Assembly (NCBI GenBank): GCA_030549175.1
Contig: JAUKUA010000002.1
Location: 4,464,001 to 4,528,000 of the forward strand
DNA: 64,000 bases
Direction of reading: 5' to 3'
Origin: Lasiosphaeris hirsuta
Taxonomy: Eukaryota > Ascomycota > Sordariomycetes > Sordariales > Lasiosphaeriaceae
The notes below the pieces were generated by a model. The model was not told the DNA's origin and ran no database searches. It saw nothing but the letters and a program-made list of their open reading frames with translations. The position numbers and the translations under genes are program-made. This document shows positions 34,465-46,658 of this stretch, one piece after another (position 1 is the first letter of the stretch; every line of letters starts with the position of its first letter).

Positions 34465-35546
34465 ATCCCGTGCTAACGAAGTGGCGACTAATAAGCCAAC
34501 GAGGCGCAACCCCGGGACGTTAGAGCCAACACACCTCAATTGCGTATATCAACGTCGGGCGCTGCTAGAACTCGACAGCAGGTCAAATGGGGGACGGGGT
34601 AACCCCAAAAGTTCCATGATCTCTCTTATTTCTTGTACTGTCATTTGCCCGAGCGAAGCGGGGACATCTCCGGGGGAGACAATATGCATTTATAGGCAAG
34701 AAGGCGTGGTGTTCACGAGCCGCTAACACCAAAAATTCAAAGTTGTAATCCAACCAACGAAAACGCCAACAACTGCATCAGACATATGTCTCTTGCCAAT
34801 GTTGCCATTATCAATTTCCGTAGGCGTGCATGGTCCTGAGCTGCTGCTGCTTTAGCCTGAGCCGCAGTGATGCCGGTGTGGGTGGTTGCTGCACACAGCC
34901 CCTAGGCCTTGTTTCTGGCCACCCGGGCTAAGCTCGTCACTTTCCAACCCAAGACTCGCCTTATTAGCCCCCTCCCGTCTTGAAGCCTCATCTCGTGCTT
35001 ACGAGAGTAGAATCAACTCTAAAAGTGATATTAAATCTACTACACCTGTTTTAGGATTGGTAGCTGCTTGCTATGCCAAACGCGTATTAAACTACTCTTG
35101 CAATCGTGCTTGCCAGTGCAGGCTGTAATATTCATACAAGAACCAATATTTACTCCAACTCAACTTTGGGGATCCTCCGCGCAAACCAAGGCCAGTAGGT
35201 GTGCCGCGACCAGGCAGCTACGTCCTGCAACGTGCAGGCAATCTGGTAGATGCCACGAGCATGGCTTGTGGAGCCCAGCAGCTTCTTAGTCCACAGGATC
35301 TAGTTGGCGGTAATCCTGGCGATAGAACTGTAGCAGATGGTCAGTGTATGGCGTATCAGACGCTCATGGGACGGGCCGACGTACCTCGATGCCAAATTCC
35401 CTAGGCCAGGACGTGCGCGGAAGCCCAGCCGGAGCAGGTCGTTATGTACCTCTGGGTTCCACCATACTTCCGATTTGTCCGTTGCCATCACACTCCCTCG
35501 CATTTGCCATGATTCACACACCACGTCGGTATCCGAGGGAGCCGGA

Positions 35547-35801
35547 TTAGAGTGACCTATCAAGCTCTCGATTCCGACAGTCAAGAGGAGGAACGATCCT
35601 ATTCCCGCGATAGATCTTAAAGACTTTGGGCCTTCGCCTACCGCCGAGGATCTCTAGGATAACGTTAACGACTAGGCCAAGGACTGCGGCTTCGCTATCA
35701 CGCGCCACAACGGCTCTAACAAGCAGGCCGGCGAATACACGCGTTACGAATTGCGTTGCGATCGCAATGCCCGCCAAGCCTAGGACCAAGTTGACACTCA
35801 A
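35547..35801 (-). pseudogene. Fragment resembling a fungal rhodopsin-domain integral membrane protein
   Basis: The minus strand reads VLGLAGIAIATQFVTRVFAGLLVRA then VLGLVVNVILEIL, two hydrophobic helices joined by a basic loop, like the first helices of the large fungal family of rhodopsin-domain (PTH11-related) membrane proteins. No start, later helices or neighbouring exons were found, so it is at best a remnant. Any hydrophobic frame could look similar. Confidence 0.25.
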
Positions 35802-37331
35802 GTCAAAGGCCGTTACTCAACGAAGGTGCCAAAGAGCCAACTATCACCAAAAAAACCCCCCCCCCCTCAAAAAAAAAAAAAAAAAAAGGGCAGGTAACCG
35901 GCCCCTTGGAGCCTCCTGTTATCAAACAGACTAATCGTATCGGTCAGATGGTACAGCTGACAGCCAAGGCAATAGGACTAGATTAATCTAGCACTTCAAA
36001 GAGTGCGGATTTGGCGTTTTCCAGGGCCAGGCCTGCTTTCTTCAATTGCGCGGCACTTCAAGGGCCGTTTTTTCTTGGCCAGGGCACCGCGTTGATGATC
36101 CTGTTGTTGTGGTGTTCATAGTCAATTGATGCATCCTTCTTTCCCCGGGAGCTATTGTAAAAGGGATCCATTGCATCATGGCGGGGTAGATACTCGTACA
36201 GCAATGTAAAGTGCTTGTGTAAAAATCACCCTTTCAAATGATATCTTGGTAAACTATGTGTTACATTTTGATCAATTGAACGAGCCCGCAGCTGGAACGT
36301 AAAAAAAGCGGACCATAGGGATTGCCACCTACATACCTAACCCGCCGCAGTTGTGAACCAAATTGGCGGGATGTTTCAACCGGACTTGGGTAATATCACG
36401 TCAAACAGCCTCGTCTTTTGCTCTGGCCGTCTCGGTTTGTCGGTATCATCAGTCAGGCCAGGTTTTTCCGGTATGTTTACCCAGGCGCCGTGTCCGTGGC
36501 GGAAAAGTCACGGTTGAGGGGGAAACAAGCGTGGGATGACGAGAGACCGATGAGGATGTCGCCAGGTCAAGGAGAAGGGATGAAATGAAACACGGCGCCA
36601 TCGAAGACTTGGCTATATTAGCGTTTGCACTCGGTTCCAGGCCAGCCCATCAGCCTAGGTCGCCCAAGAACCAGCCGCGCAAGTTTCCCCAATCCAATTG
36701 CCCAATCGTTTACAACGTCGGTTTCCTGAACAAGTCCCTCGTACCCAAAGATCTGCCTGCAAGTGCGGATGTGGTTGAGAAAAAGGAACGGCGAGCCGCG
36801 GACTATACGATGCCACCCTCCAAGCAAGTTAGCCGTCGAACGTATGATTGGGTGGCGCCCTGTACAAGCACTTCCCATGGCGCTACCCTTCACGGGGTTC
36901 CTGCATGACAGGCGGAAGCCTGGGCTTGGCCGGTTCCTTCGGCACTCAGGCTGATATGTGTGCAATCAAGACAACATCCAGACCAGTGGGACTTTCCCCT
37001 CATTTCGCCAGGGGACCAATTCATATCATTGGCCCCTAAGTCAGCGGAGCACCGACGTCCATCCGTAGCAATATGGGGTCAATCCGGGGTCTCGGGGGCA
37101 GAGTCGACTTACATGTCGGCTCGAAGAATATCCACAAAGTGCTACTACCACCAAGCGACCTGTCCGGCGAGCACGACGTGCGGAGAAGGAGGACTGGACA
37201 GTTGAATATATAAACATGGCGGAGAAGCCAGCCGGGTGGAGAAAAGGGGTTTCCCTTGGTTTCCGAATGACGGTGTCCTGCTTCCTATTCCACCTCGGGA
37301 AATCAACAGTGCTCGCAACAAGAAGCGAATC

Positions 37332-38741
37332 ATGAGGTCCTCCGCCGCTTTCATTGCCGCGCTCGCGCAGGTAGTCTCGGTGCTCGGCCAGGCGATCCCT
37401 GCACCGGCCGCCGATGGACGATACACCATCTCTGCCCCGGGCATCAAGGCGCAGGTATGGCAACCTTCGAGGTGTAATGGCAATTACCAATGGGGCAACT
37501 GACATGCGATAGTTCATTCCATATGGCGCAAGTTTGACCAATCTGTTCGTCAAGGACAAGAATGGCAAGGATATCGATGTCGTTCTTGGTTACGATGACG
37601 CCGCCTACTACCGTCAGTGAAACCCCGGCTCCAGAAGGCTAAGTAAGCAAACAAGTCCTCTAACGAGAAGCGCGCATGTGCAGCCATCGATCCCGGCCAC
37701 CCCGTGTACAACTCGATCCCCGGGCGATATGCCAACCGCATTGGCAAGGCGCAATACAAGCTCGACAACAAGACGTACATCACCCAGGACAACGATGGCG
37801 GCAACACGCTCCACAGCGGCACCAACAACTGGTCCTTCCGCTTTTGGAACGTCACGGCGCTCTCGGCCGACTCGATTACCTTCTCCATCATTGACGCGTC
37901 CAACTCATCTCTTGGCCTCTTCGGTCGCGTCGAGTCGAGTGTCACCTACAGTGTGACCAACAGCACCTGGAACATCAAGATCACGGCCATCTCGCCGGAG
38001 CAGCGGACCCGTATGTCGAAGATGTGCTTGTCTCCCCTTTAACGGCCGAAGCTAACAAGTGCCCGCCCACGCCTAGCCGTCCTGCTCACGCAGCACACGT
38101 ACTTCAACCTCGATGCGTACAAGAACCCCGCGACGCCGCTAGTCTGGGACCATACGTTGTACCTGCCCTACTCGAAGCGGTACCTCGAGGCGGACCAAGG
38201 CGCGCTCCCGACAGGCAAGATTCTGACGGCGCAGCCTGGCAGCATCAACGACTTTGCGAGCAAGGCGGGGGTTCCCTTCGGCCACGCCAAGAATGAGCCG
38301 GCGTTCAAGGGCAACTGCGGCGCCGACGGCGTGTGCGAGGGCTACAACGGCTACTGGCTGATTGATGACGCGCCCAAGGATGCCGTGGTGCTGACGCTCG
38401 CCAGCCCCTTCTCGGGCGTCAAGGCCGACCTGCGTACCGACCAGCCCGGCATCGTGCTCTACTCGTGCTCGTGGATGGACGGCAGTGCGCCCATCAAGAG
38501 CACACAGGGCCTCAACTCGACTCAGAAGGTCGTCAAGAGCTCGTGTGTAGCTATTGAGGCACAGGATTATCCTGATGGCATCAACAAGTGCGTTGATCTT
38601 TTCCGTCATCTCTGTCGATGATCGTGTGGGGAAGAAGCTAATGTTGTGAACAGACCTGAGTGGAACCGCACCGAGGCTCAGATCCTCGGCCCCGGAGAGA
38701 CCTACAACTGGCAGAGCTCATGGACCTTTAGCCTGCTCTGA
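37332..38741 (+). CDS. Secreted aldose 1-epimerase (galactose mutarotase-like)
   Basis: Five exons: 37332-37454, 37513-37612, 37684-38010, 38077-38587, 38654-38741; 382 aa; all GT-AG. MRSSAAFIAALAQVVSVLGQ is a signal peptide. The body shows the mutarotase fold: GASLTNLFVKDKNGKDIDVVLGYDD, IPGRYANRIGKAQY, NTLHSG, the catalytic His in LLTQHTYFNLD, and the catalytic Glu in VAIEAQDYPDGIN near the C-terminus. The enzyme interconverts alpha and beta anomers of free sugars. Several N-glycosylation sequons fit secretion. An extracellular mutarotase would act on sugars released by wall-degrading enzymes and fits with the GH5, CE1 and transporter genes in the window; this link is inference. Confidence 0.92.
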
Positions 38742-40501
38742 TCTGGAGTGAAAAGCTAATTAGCAGTTTTCGGGGCGGACCCAGAAAGAAAAGGAAAAAG
38801 ATAAAACTAATCCTAGAAGGTAGCAGAGTATCGCAAACAAAAATCAGTCGAGGTGTCGAACCAATTTGGGTGGAACTTATCCATACTGGGTGGTGATTTC
38901 ACACCTAATGTCATCTACAAAATATCAAACTGTCAATTTTCGGGCCAAATCCGACGGTCAGTCAGCGGGGTACCGATGGCAGCTTTTGCAAGTGTCCAAG
39001 CCAACCTATGGCTGTCAGTAATGGTAAGGAAAATTGAGAAACGGGCGCTCAAGGGGCCTTGGCGTGTTTGCCGAGGGTGCGCGAACCAGCGAGAGGAAAG
39101 ATGAAATGGTGCACTCTCTACCAACAACCCCTTGGGACGTGCTCTGCACGACTTGGCGTCAACATACCGTGGGGCACCTTTCCGCCATCGAGTCCAACGG
39201 GCTGAAGTTGAAGGCCCGGGCCCGGTGGCTACGCTACGACCCAAGCCGATGTTCACGCCACAAAGCCTACATTTCTCTCTAAAATTATTGTGTTTCGAGA
39301 AGAAAGAGCTGTTTCTTCTTGGAATATTGACTATGCCATTCCAGTAAAGCTGCCGCATTTCGTCCTCAGAAAAAGCCATTGAAAAAGTAAGGGATGATGA
39401 TGATGATGTTCAGGGCCCCGCACTTTTCGCATTCAGACAATCCCGCTACTGATCTCAGATCAATGACGGACCTTTCCGCATTAGGACAATTTGTGGAGGC
39501 TTGTGATTCTCCGAAGTCTTCTCAGTGCCTTCCATCATTGATCCATAGGACATCCATAGGTGCAGCACAGCAATTTTGACTGTACCACACCTTGGTTCAA
39601 GAAGGAACCTACTGCGGCTGTTTTTTGGTCTCTGGGTCATCCGGCAACACGCCCGGGCTGTTTGAGTTCCACCGCATGAGTGCGACGTGATATGAAAAAA
39701 TGCCTTCTTCGCCCTGAAGATCGCGGTTACTGGAGAAGAGTGGATGGAAGTTGTGTATTCTCTTCTACCATACCCCCCCTCCGCAGCGCCAGTCTTCAAG
39801 GTTAAAGCATGGATATGGGACAAAGAATATTACATGAGAACCACGCCCCAACAGGATACCTTCGTGAGATGGCAGCACGGCAGCCACGATACCAGACGTC
39901 ACTAGTATGCTTGCTACCTACCTTATGAACGGTGGTGCGGTGAAGGCAATTCTCATCATAAATACGTGATTTCAGAGTTGATAGGAAGGCGCATATATGG
40001 ATGGGACTGGCAAAAGAAATGGGTGAAAGGGGGGTGTTAGCACTTGCCCTAATTGCAATATCATCTCTAACCTGAAGTTGAAATTTAGTCACGCAGCACA
40101 CTCGGTAGAAAGTGGGTAGCTCTTGCCATGAAAGAGCCGTCTTTGCTAGATCTTGCATAGAATTAGGTAGCTCGTTTGAGATTTTGTGTTTGGTTTTTCA
40201 AGGCAGGAGGAACCCAGCGCTTTGCGCGCACCGAGGCGGCATCAACAATCCCACCTGCCGCCATTCATTCCTCTCGCCCCTCCTTCCTCTGCCTTCTTCT
40301 CCATCCCCACATTCAGATTTCACAATCTGACTTTGTAATTCCGCCACCCCGCCCTCGAGGACCGAGCCTCGAGACCCTCTTTACCTTTATCGTTGCCAGC
40401 AGAACCTAGGATTACTTCCCTATTTTCCTTTCCGACCCATCGGTCAACCTCACCGACAGCCTTGACGACCCAAACGTGTCTTCGCGCCTCGCAGTAGCAC
40501 C
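38742..40501. other. Intergenic; pyrimidine-rich leader of OPT gene
   Basis: No gene seen. From about 40240 to 40500 the plus strand is C/T-rich, as in fungal 5' leaders, and leads to the OPT start. Confidence 0.5.
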
Positions 40502-43468
40502 ATGTCGGCGACCACGGTCGAAAAGGACGAGGCGTATGCCCATTCGTCCCCCAGCAAGGATGCTGATGACGAAAAGGGAACATCCAGCAGCGTCGATGCT
40601 ACCGAGAAAGAGGTGTTTCGCGGCACTGAGATAGTCCTCAGCGATGATTCCCCTCTGGTCAATACGGTGGAGTTGTAGGTTTCCTGTCCTCCAAAGCCAT
40701 CCATCATCGCCGCCACTAATCAATGTGCTGTACAGAGAGTTCAACATGACTGAGAGAGATCTCCGTGAGGCCCGGGCTCTCGCCGACCAGATGAGCCTTG
40801 AGGAAGTCAAATCGGTCAGCCACCATTGCCAAGCTCACGTCTCATAGCCTGCTAACCCGTAGATCAGCTGATGGAGAAAGTCCTCCAGATTCACGAGAAC
40901 GATCCCAACTTCCCCCAGCCCATCCTCGACAAGGCAAAGGAGTTTCTAGGTCAGTATTCCTTTGCGAAACAAGAAAAAGCAAGGTACCACCAATATTGAC
41001 CCATGTGCAGGAAACCCGGATGTCCTGGCCCACCCGGACCGGCATAAGGTGCTGATTGCTCAAATGAAGCTTGAGGCTGCCTTGATCACCAACAACAGTC
41101 CCTACTCGGAAGTCCGCGGCGTTGTCGACAACCATGACGACCCGACGATGCCAAGCTCCACAATCCGCGCTTGGGTCATTGGCATATTCTTCTCGTCCTT
41201 GATTGGCTTCATCAACACCTTTTTCGGAATTCGGCAGCCGCCCATCGCTCTTGGATCCACTGTAGTTCAGATGTTGTCTTATCCTGTGGGCAAGTTCTGC
41301 GACCGCATCCTGCCTGATTGGGGTTTCACTTTCTGGGGTACTCGACACAGCTTGAACCCAGGTCCCTTTTCCAGGAAGGAGCACATGCTGATCACCATCA
41401 TGGCGAACGTTGGGAGTGGCCCTCCGTACAGCAACTCGATCATCTGGACACAGTACCTCAAGCAGTACTTCAATCAGCCGTACGCTGGCGAGTATACGTA
41501 CCAAGTCCTGATCGGCCTGTCAACCAACTTGATCGGATACGGCATGGCTGGCCTCACGCGGAAGTTCTTGGTTTACCCATCGTATTGCGTCTGGCCGGGA
41601 TCACTGGTGACGATCGCTCTGAACTCGGCATTCCACTCGACTGACAATGCTGCGGTTGAAGGTCCTTTCAAAAAGGTGTACCGCATGTCGCGGTACAAGT
41701 TCTTTCTCTTGGCCTTTGCAGCAATGTTCGTCTACTTCTGGTTCCCAAACTACATTTTCACTGCGCTCAGTGTCTTCAGCTGGATGACATGGATTGCCCC
41801 CGACAATGTCGCCCTCTCAACCATCACGGGGTCCGTCAACGGCCTGGGTTTCAATCCGTGGCCAACCTTTGACTGGAACGCCATGTTGACCGACCCGCTC
41901 ATGGTTCCGTTCTTTACTACGGCCAACAGGTTCATTGGCGCAGCCATTTCGGGCTGTGTTGTTCTCGGCATTTGGTATTCGAATGTTCTCAACACTGCCT
42001 ATCTCCCCATCAACTCGAACCGCGTCTTTGACAACACCGGGCACTACTACAATGTGTCCCGTGCAATCAACAGTGAGCGCCTATTTGATGCCAAGAGTTA
42101 TGAGTCGTACTCGCCGGCCTATCTCTCTGCCGGCAACATGATTGTTTACACCTTTTTCCTTGCCATCTATCCGGCGACACTCACAGTGAGTCATGGGCAA
42201 GACACCTGCTCTTCCATGTAAAGATGACTGACCTTGTCGCATTTAGTACATCGCCCTCAACCACTGGTACGAAGCTAAGATGGGGTTTCAGAACCTGTTC
42301 AATAGCTTCCTGAGAAACAGAGTACCGGAGACTGGCCAGTATGAGGATGTTCACAATCGCTTGATGGCCAAGTATCCTGAAGGTAAGTCCACGCCTCAAC
42401 CCCCAGAGCCGCAACCGCTAACCCATTGACCTGAACCATCAGTTTCCGAATGGCTTTACACAGCTGTACTTCTCTTCGCCCTCGGCTGTGGCATCGGTGG
42501 TATATCCGGATGGGAGACTTACACCACGCCGGCTGTCGTTTTCTACGGCCTAGCTCTCTGCTTCATTTTCGTGGTTCCTGTCGGTATGGTCTCTGCGATG
42601 ACCGGCATTGAGGTAACACTGAATGTGCTTGCTGAGTTCATCGGTGGTTCCATTGTCCAGGGCAATGCACTGGCCATGAACTACTTCAAATCCTATGGGT
42701 AAGCAGTTTATCCTACAAGTTTGGCTGCAATGGCTAACCTTGGCCAGAGTCACAACATGCTCCATGGCCATCCTCTTCGCGAACGATCTCAAGCTGGCCC
42801 ACTACGTCAAAATTCCGCCCCGGCACACCTTCGCAGCGCAAGTGATTGGCACGATTATCTCGTCCTTTGTCTGCGTTGCTATCCTCAATCTGCAGATGAA
42901 GGGAATCCCGAACGTCTGCACCGAAGATGCCCCCGACAAGATGTACTGCCCAGATATCAACACGTTTTTCACCGCATCCGTCTTGTGGGGTACAATCGGA
43001 CCCAAGAAGATCTTCGGTGCTGGAGGACAGTACACGGTGCTGATGGCGGGTTGGCCGATTGGAGTGGCAGTTCCCCTCATCATCTGGTACATCAAGCGAC
43101 GATTCCCGGCAAAGAAGTGGCTGAGACAAATCCAGCCAGTGGTGCTGCTTTACGGCGGTTTTGTCTGGGCCCCGTACAATCTGTCGTATGTCACCCCATC
43201 AGTCTGGCTGGGATGGCTGTCTTGGATATGGTGCAAGAACCGGTTCCTGGCTTTCTGGGCCAAGTACAACTTCATCTTATCGGCAGCCTTCACGTCTGGC
43301 ATCTCCATCGCAGGAGTTATCATTTTCTTTACCCTCCAGTGGAACGATATTTATATCAACTGGTGGGGTAATAACGTCGTTTACCAAGGCTGCGAGGACA
43401 CGCCATGCGTACTCAAGACACTTGCGCCGGGCGAAGTGTTTGGCCCGAAGCCAGGCGAGTTTCACTAA
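40502..43468 (+). CDS. OPT-family oligopeptide transporter
   Basis: Seven exons: 40502-40674, 40736-40814, 40868-40949, 41011-42185, 42247-42382, 42443-42698, 42748-43468; 873 aa; all GT-AG. The N-terminal ~110 residues are hydrophilic (MSATTVEKDEAYAHSSPSK), followed by many membrane helices. OPT signatures are clear: SLNPGPFSRKEHMLITIMANVG (NPG motif), the conserved KIPPR motif in AHYVKIPPRHTFAAQ, and GSIVQGNALAMNYFKSYG. These proton-coupled carriers import tetra- to hexapeptides, glutathione or metal chelates at the plasma membrane. It could take up peptides from extracellular proteolysis; a role in exporting a local peptide product is not suggested by the family. Exon 3 uses the second AG (40866-40867), which restores LMEKVLQIHEND. 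Confidence 0.93.
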
Positions 43469-44644
43469 TGGGTTAAGCTAAGACATCTAGTAGCTGGACC
43501 GGCAATTTGGTTGCAGGACTTGAAGGCTCGCAGTTGCTATGCGCAGGAACAAAGTGAATGGGAATGCGCTGCACCGTATGAACCTTAGGAGCCTAGATTA
43601 TCGAGGGTTGGGGTTGGGTTGTCCATAGATCATCGAGCTTCTCTTTTGAGCAGCTGGTGGTTTCGCAATTTGCAATTAAGACACCATTTTCTACTGATTT
43701 CTTATGTATTCTCACCGCAGTGTGATTTACCAGTGAGAGAGGTCTTCATGGTACGTGACTATTGGGGAGGAGGAAGAAAATGCAGTCCCCTTTGGAGCCC
43801 ACACGCGCAGTGTTTAGCTTAGGACCAAAAACCTTCTCCCGCTCTTCTAGGAAGCAACCCGGGACGTGCCGTGGCTGAAAGCCCTGACTGGTCATCCAAT
43901 CTTAAACGTGCATCTGTCTCGGGCAGTCCCGTTACGCCACGTGAGGCCGGGATCACGGTTCTTGACTTGCATAAAAGCCGGCAAGGGGTATTGTTGGATG
44001 TGATGCTGAAAGCGCCGATAAAGCAGCCTTGTTCAGGGTCGTTTAACGAAATGAGTTGGTTAAGCTTTATATTTTACTTTTAGTTTTGGTTTTTTTGCGG
44101 TTTTATTTCGCTACTTTTGGTATGGTAGTGGATGTGACAGGACTGCCTGAATTCAGAAGCTCGAGTCATAACTGGTGAGTGTTGGATGATGTTCTGCACA
44201 GGAAGTTGAGACAGAGACTTTGTTGTAGCCCCTGTATCACAAGTCCGTGTGATCAAAGTTCCATACACGTCGGCCTACCTTGAGGCGCTCTAGGTGCCGC
44301 CAGTTCAAACAGGGGTAGGAGAAAGGAGTAGGGCGGCGCGGGTGCAATGTAAGTTGTTGAAGAAAATGGGTATCCATTGATGCGACTATGCGCTCCGCCA
44401 GCCATGCGGTAGTGCTCCAAGGATCTACCACACACATTGATGGATGGATAGATACATGAGCAAGAAAAAGTAAGCAAGATAATACAAAGAAAATAAAACA
44501 CCAAAGAGATGCCAAAGACACATGCAACCGGCCCAACTCCAACGACTCCCCGCCAAATAACCTATCCGCCGGCTTTCCTCCATGGAACCTGTAAAACAAA
44601 GACAAGATATTATGTATAACGCACGACCTCGCGGGTCCAAGTCA
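43469..44644. other. Intergenic between OPT and DUF3405 genes (convergent)
   Basis: 3' regions of two convergent genes. No gene or repeat recognised. Confidence 0.5.
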
Positions 44645-46658
44645 TTAATCCGTTCGATGTTTCATCGGATGCACCATCATGTTCGGCGTATACACATTCC
44701 CGTCCTGTTGCGCCAGCACCCACGGGAATGGCTCACTATCTTGCTCGGGCGCTTGACCCTGCCAAGCGTCAAAAATCATGCGTGGCCAGTCCGTCTCCCA
44801 CCAAAAGGTTAACCCAATGCCACGCGGGTGCTCCAGGTCTTGGGGCCCGACGCCGTTGGTGCTATTGAGAGGGCCGCCCTTCCACCACTGCTCCTGGAAG
44901 CCGAAATCGTCGGGGTTCCTCCAAAAGACAGGATGTTGTGGGAAGCTCAGCTTAAGGCCGTGCCACAGCGCGAAACTGGGCGGGGTCGCTTCGCTCGGGA
45001 CGCGGATACCGTGCTCGATTTGTGCTTCATGGATGACGAACAGCAGCGTCCGACTGGTGCGCGTGATAGCAGGTGGGCAGAAAAAACGAGGCGTTTCGAG
45101 CCCCGAGCCGAAGCCATGTAGCCAGTCACGGAAGACCCACGAGTAGGCGGCCGTCGCGTTGTTGCAGAAAGAAGTGACAATGACGTCGGCATCCTCGCCA
45201 ACACCCCAGCGGAAATCCTCTTCCTCTGGTGTGTTCGTCGGTGGCTCCGGGCCGATGGGCAGAATCTCGGGAACGCGCAGCGGCCCCCATATGTAGGCGG
45301 ATCCCTTGTTGGCCTTGTCGACAGCGTGCAAGAACTGATCATAGTCGCCAATCTGCTGCTGCATGTGTTGGAAGGTGGAGCGCTCGAGCGCTTGCTTCCG
45401 CGGCTCGTTGCGCGCAAATTCGGCCATACGGTCGAGAAACTTGCCGGAATCGCCCGTGAAGCGCATGTCAAGCTCGAGCTGCCAAAAGTGGTCGAACTCG
45501 GGGTAGTGCAGGGCGAGGAGCTGCATTGGCTGATAAACCTGCCACATGGTCCTACAGGCGGAAACTGTGAGCACTGATCACCCGAGTCACAGCGGTGGTT
45601 TGTCTTGTGCGATAGACATGCAGTATCTTACCTGTGCTCTGGAACATCGGGGTACCAGCTCTGCAGGAACCTCTCGTCCCACAACAGCGCAATCGACCTA
45701 AGCTCTGGAGGCACAGTAGTGTCGCTCAAGCCTCGGGCGTACGCATCCTTGGAGCTGAAGATGTTGCCTTTGTAGTCCTGCATGTCGACTAATAGGATGA
45801 CCTGATACTCGCCGCCAGACTTCAGCGACGCCTCGACAATCAGTGAGCGCAGGTAGAACATGTCTTCTGCCGTGTAGTTGTAGGTGCGCCAAGCGCGCAC
45901 AACCAAGGCGGTGCGCCGCGTTATGTTGAACTCGTGCCACTGTCTGACCTCGGGTATGTGCGTCTCGTTTCGGAAGCCGAACCGAATAGTCTCGAGAGCG
46001 CTGTCGAACTTCTTGGCCGACTCGGGGAAGCGGTGCGCGTTCTTGTCGAAACAGTCATTTTGCAATTGTCCCCAATCCACCATGCTCCAGTCGACTTTTG
46101 TTCGGTTGTACGCTGTTGTGTTCTCGCCATAGCCGTAAGGCCCGTACCGTCCCTCGGCCGTCATCCAGGTCAACTCGAGGCCCAGGGCCTCGTAGGAGCC
46201 CGTAAAGGGAATGGGGTAAGCTGGCGCGCACAAATGTCAGCAAAGCGATGAAGCACCGGGGAAGTGGGCGCCTGCGTACACATATCCAGCTCAGTTTCCT
46301 TCAAGTCATCGTCGGGACTTTTTGAGAGGGGCAGCCCTCGAGGGCCGATGCAGGCGACGCGCTCTGCTAACGGTGACGGCGTGTTGTAGGCGGATGTCAT
46401 GCGCTTCGGCGCCTTGCGGAATCCAGGCACGCGGATGAAGCCCAAGGGTGTGGTCCATTGCGACATGGAGAGACTGAGCTGCAGACAGATGATCCAAAAG
46501 GCGACGAGTGCAAGTCCAGTGACAAGCGCCTGGCGACTGTAGGCAATGCGGCGTATCTTTGGCCAGGCGGGCGCAAGACGGCTTATGCTGTCGGTGGCCA
46601 GCTTTTCAAGTATCTTGGGGTCAACGCCCGCCCGGCGCGAGAGGCCTTTCCACCCCAT
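44645..46658 (-). CDS. DUF3405 family type II membrane protein
   Basis: Three exons on the minus strand: 46280-46658, 45632-46220, 44645-45551; 624 aa; GT-AG introns in phase. ATG at 46656-46658 (MGWKGLSRRAG) was preferred over an upstream in-frame ATG because the intervening sequence is low-complexity Pro/His/Arg-rich. A single membrane helix lies at about residues 43-65 (ALVTGLALVAFWIICLQLSL). Body motifs typical of DUF3405 are YPIPFTGSYEALGLE, DWGQLQNDC, ALVVRAWRTYNYT, VDMQDYKGNIF, SWYPDVPEHRTMWQVYQP, FWQLELDMRFTG, DADVIVTSFCN and LTFWWETDWPRMIFD. The topology and DxD-like LDMRF context suggest a Golgi glycosyltransferase-like enzyme, but the family has no established function. The C-terminal part is complete. 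Confidence 0.85.

Larger units (their letters stand above)
34330..37331. other. Decayed/intergenic region with possible element remnants
   Basis: No intact gene. It includes a perfect 16-bp tandem duplication (34433-34464), a possible LTR-like stretch on the minus strand (about 34440-34727), a rhodopsin-like membrane fragment (35547-35801) and A/C homopolymers (35850-35887). The last few hundred bases hold the promoter of the aldose epimerase. Confidence 0.4.
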
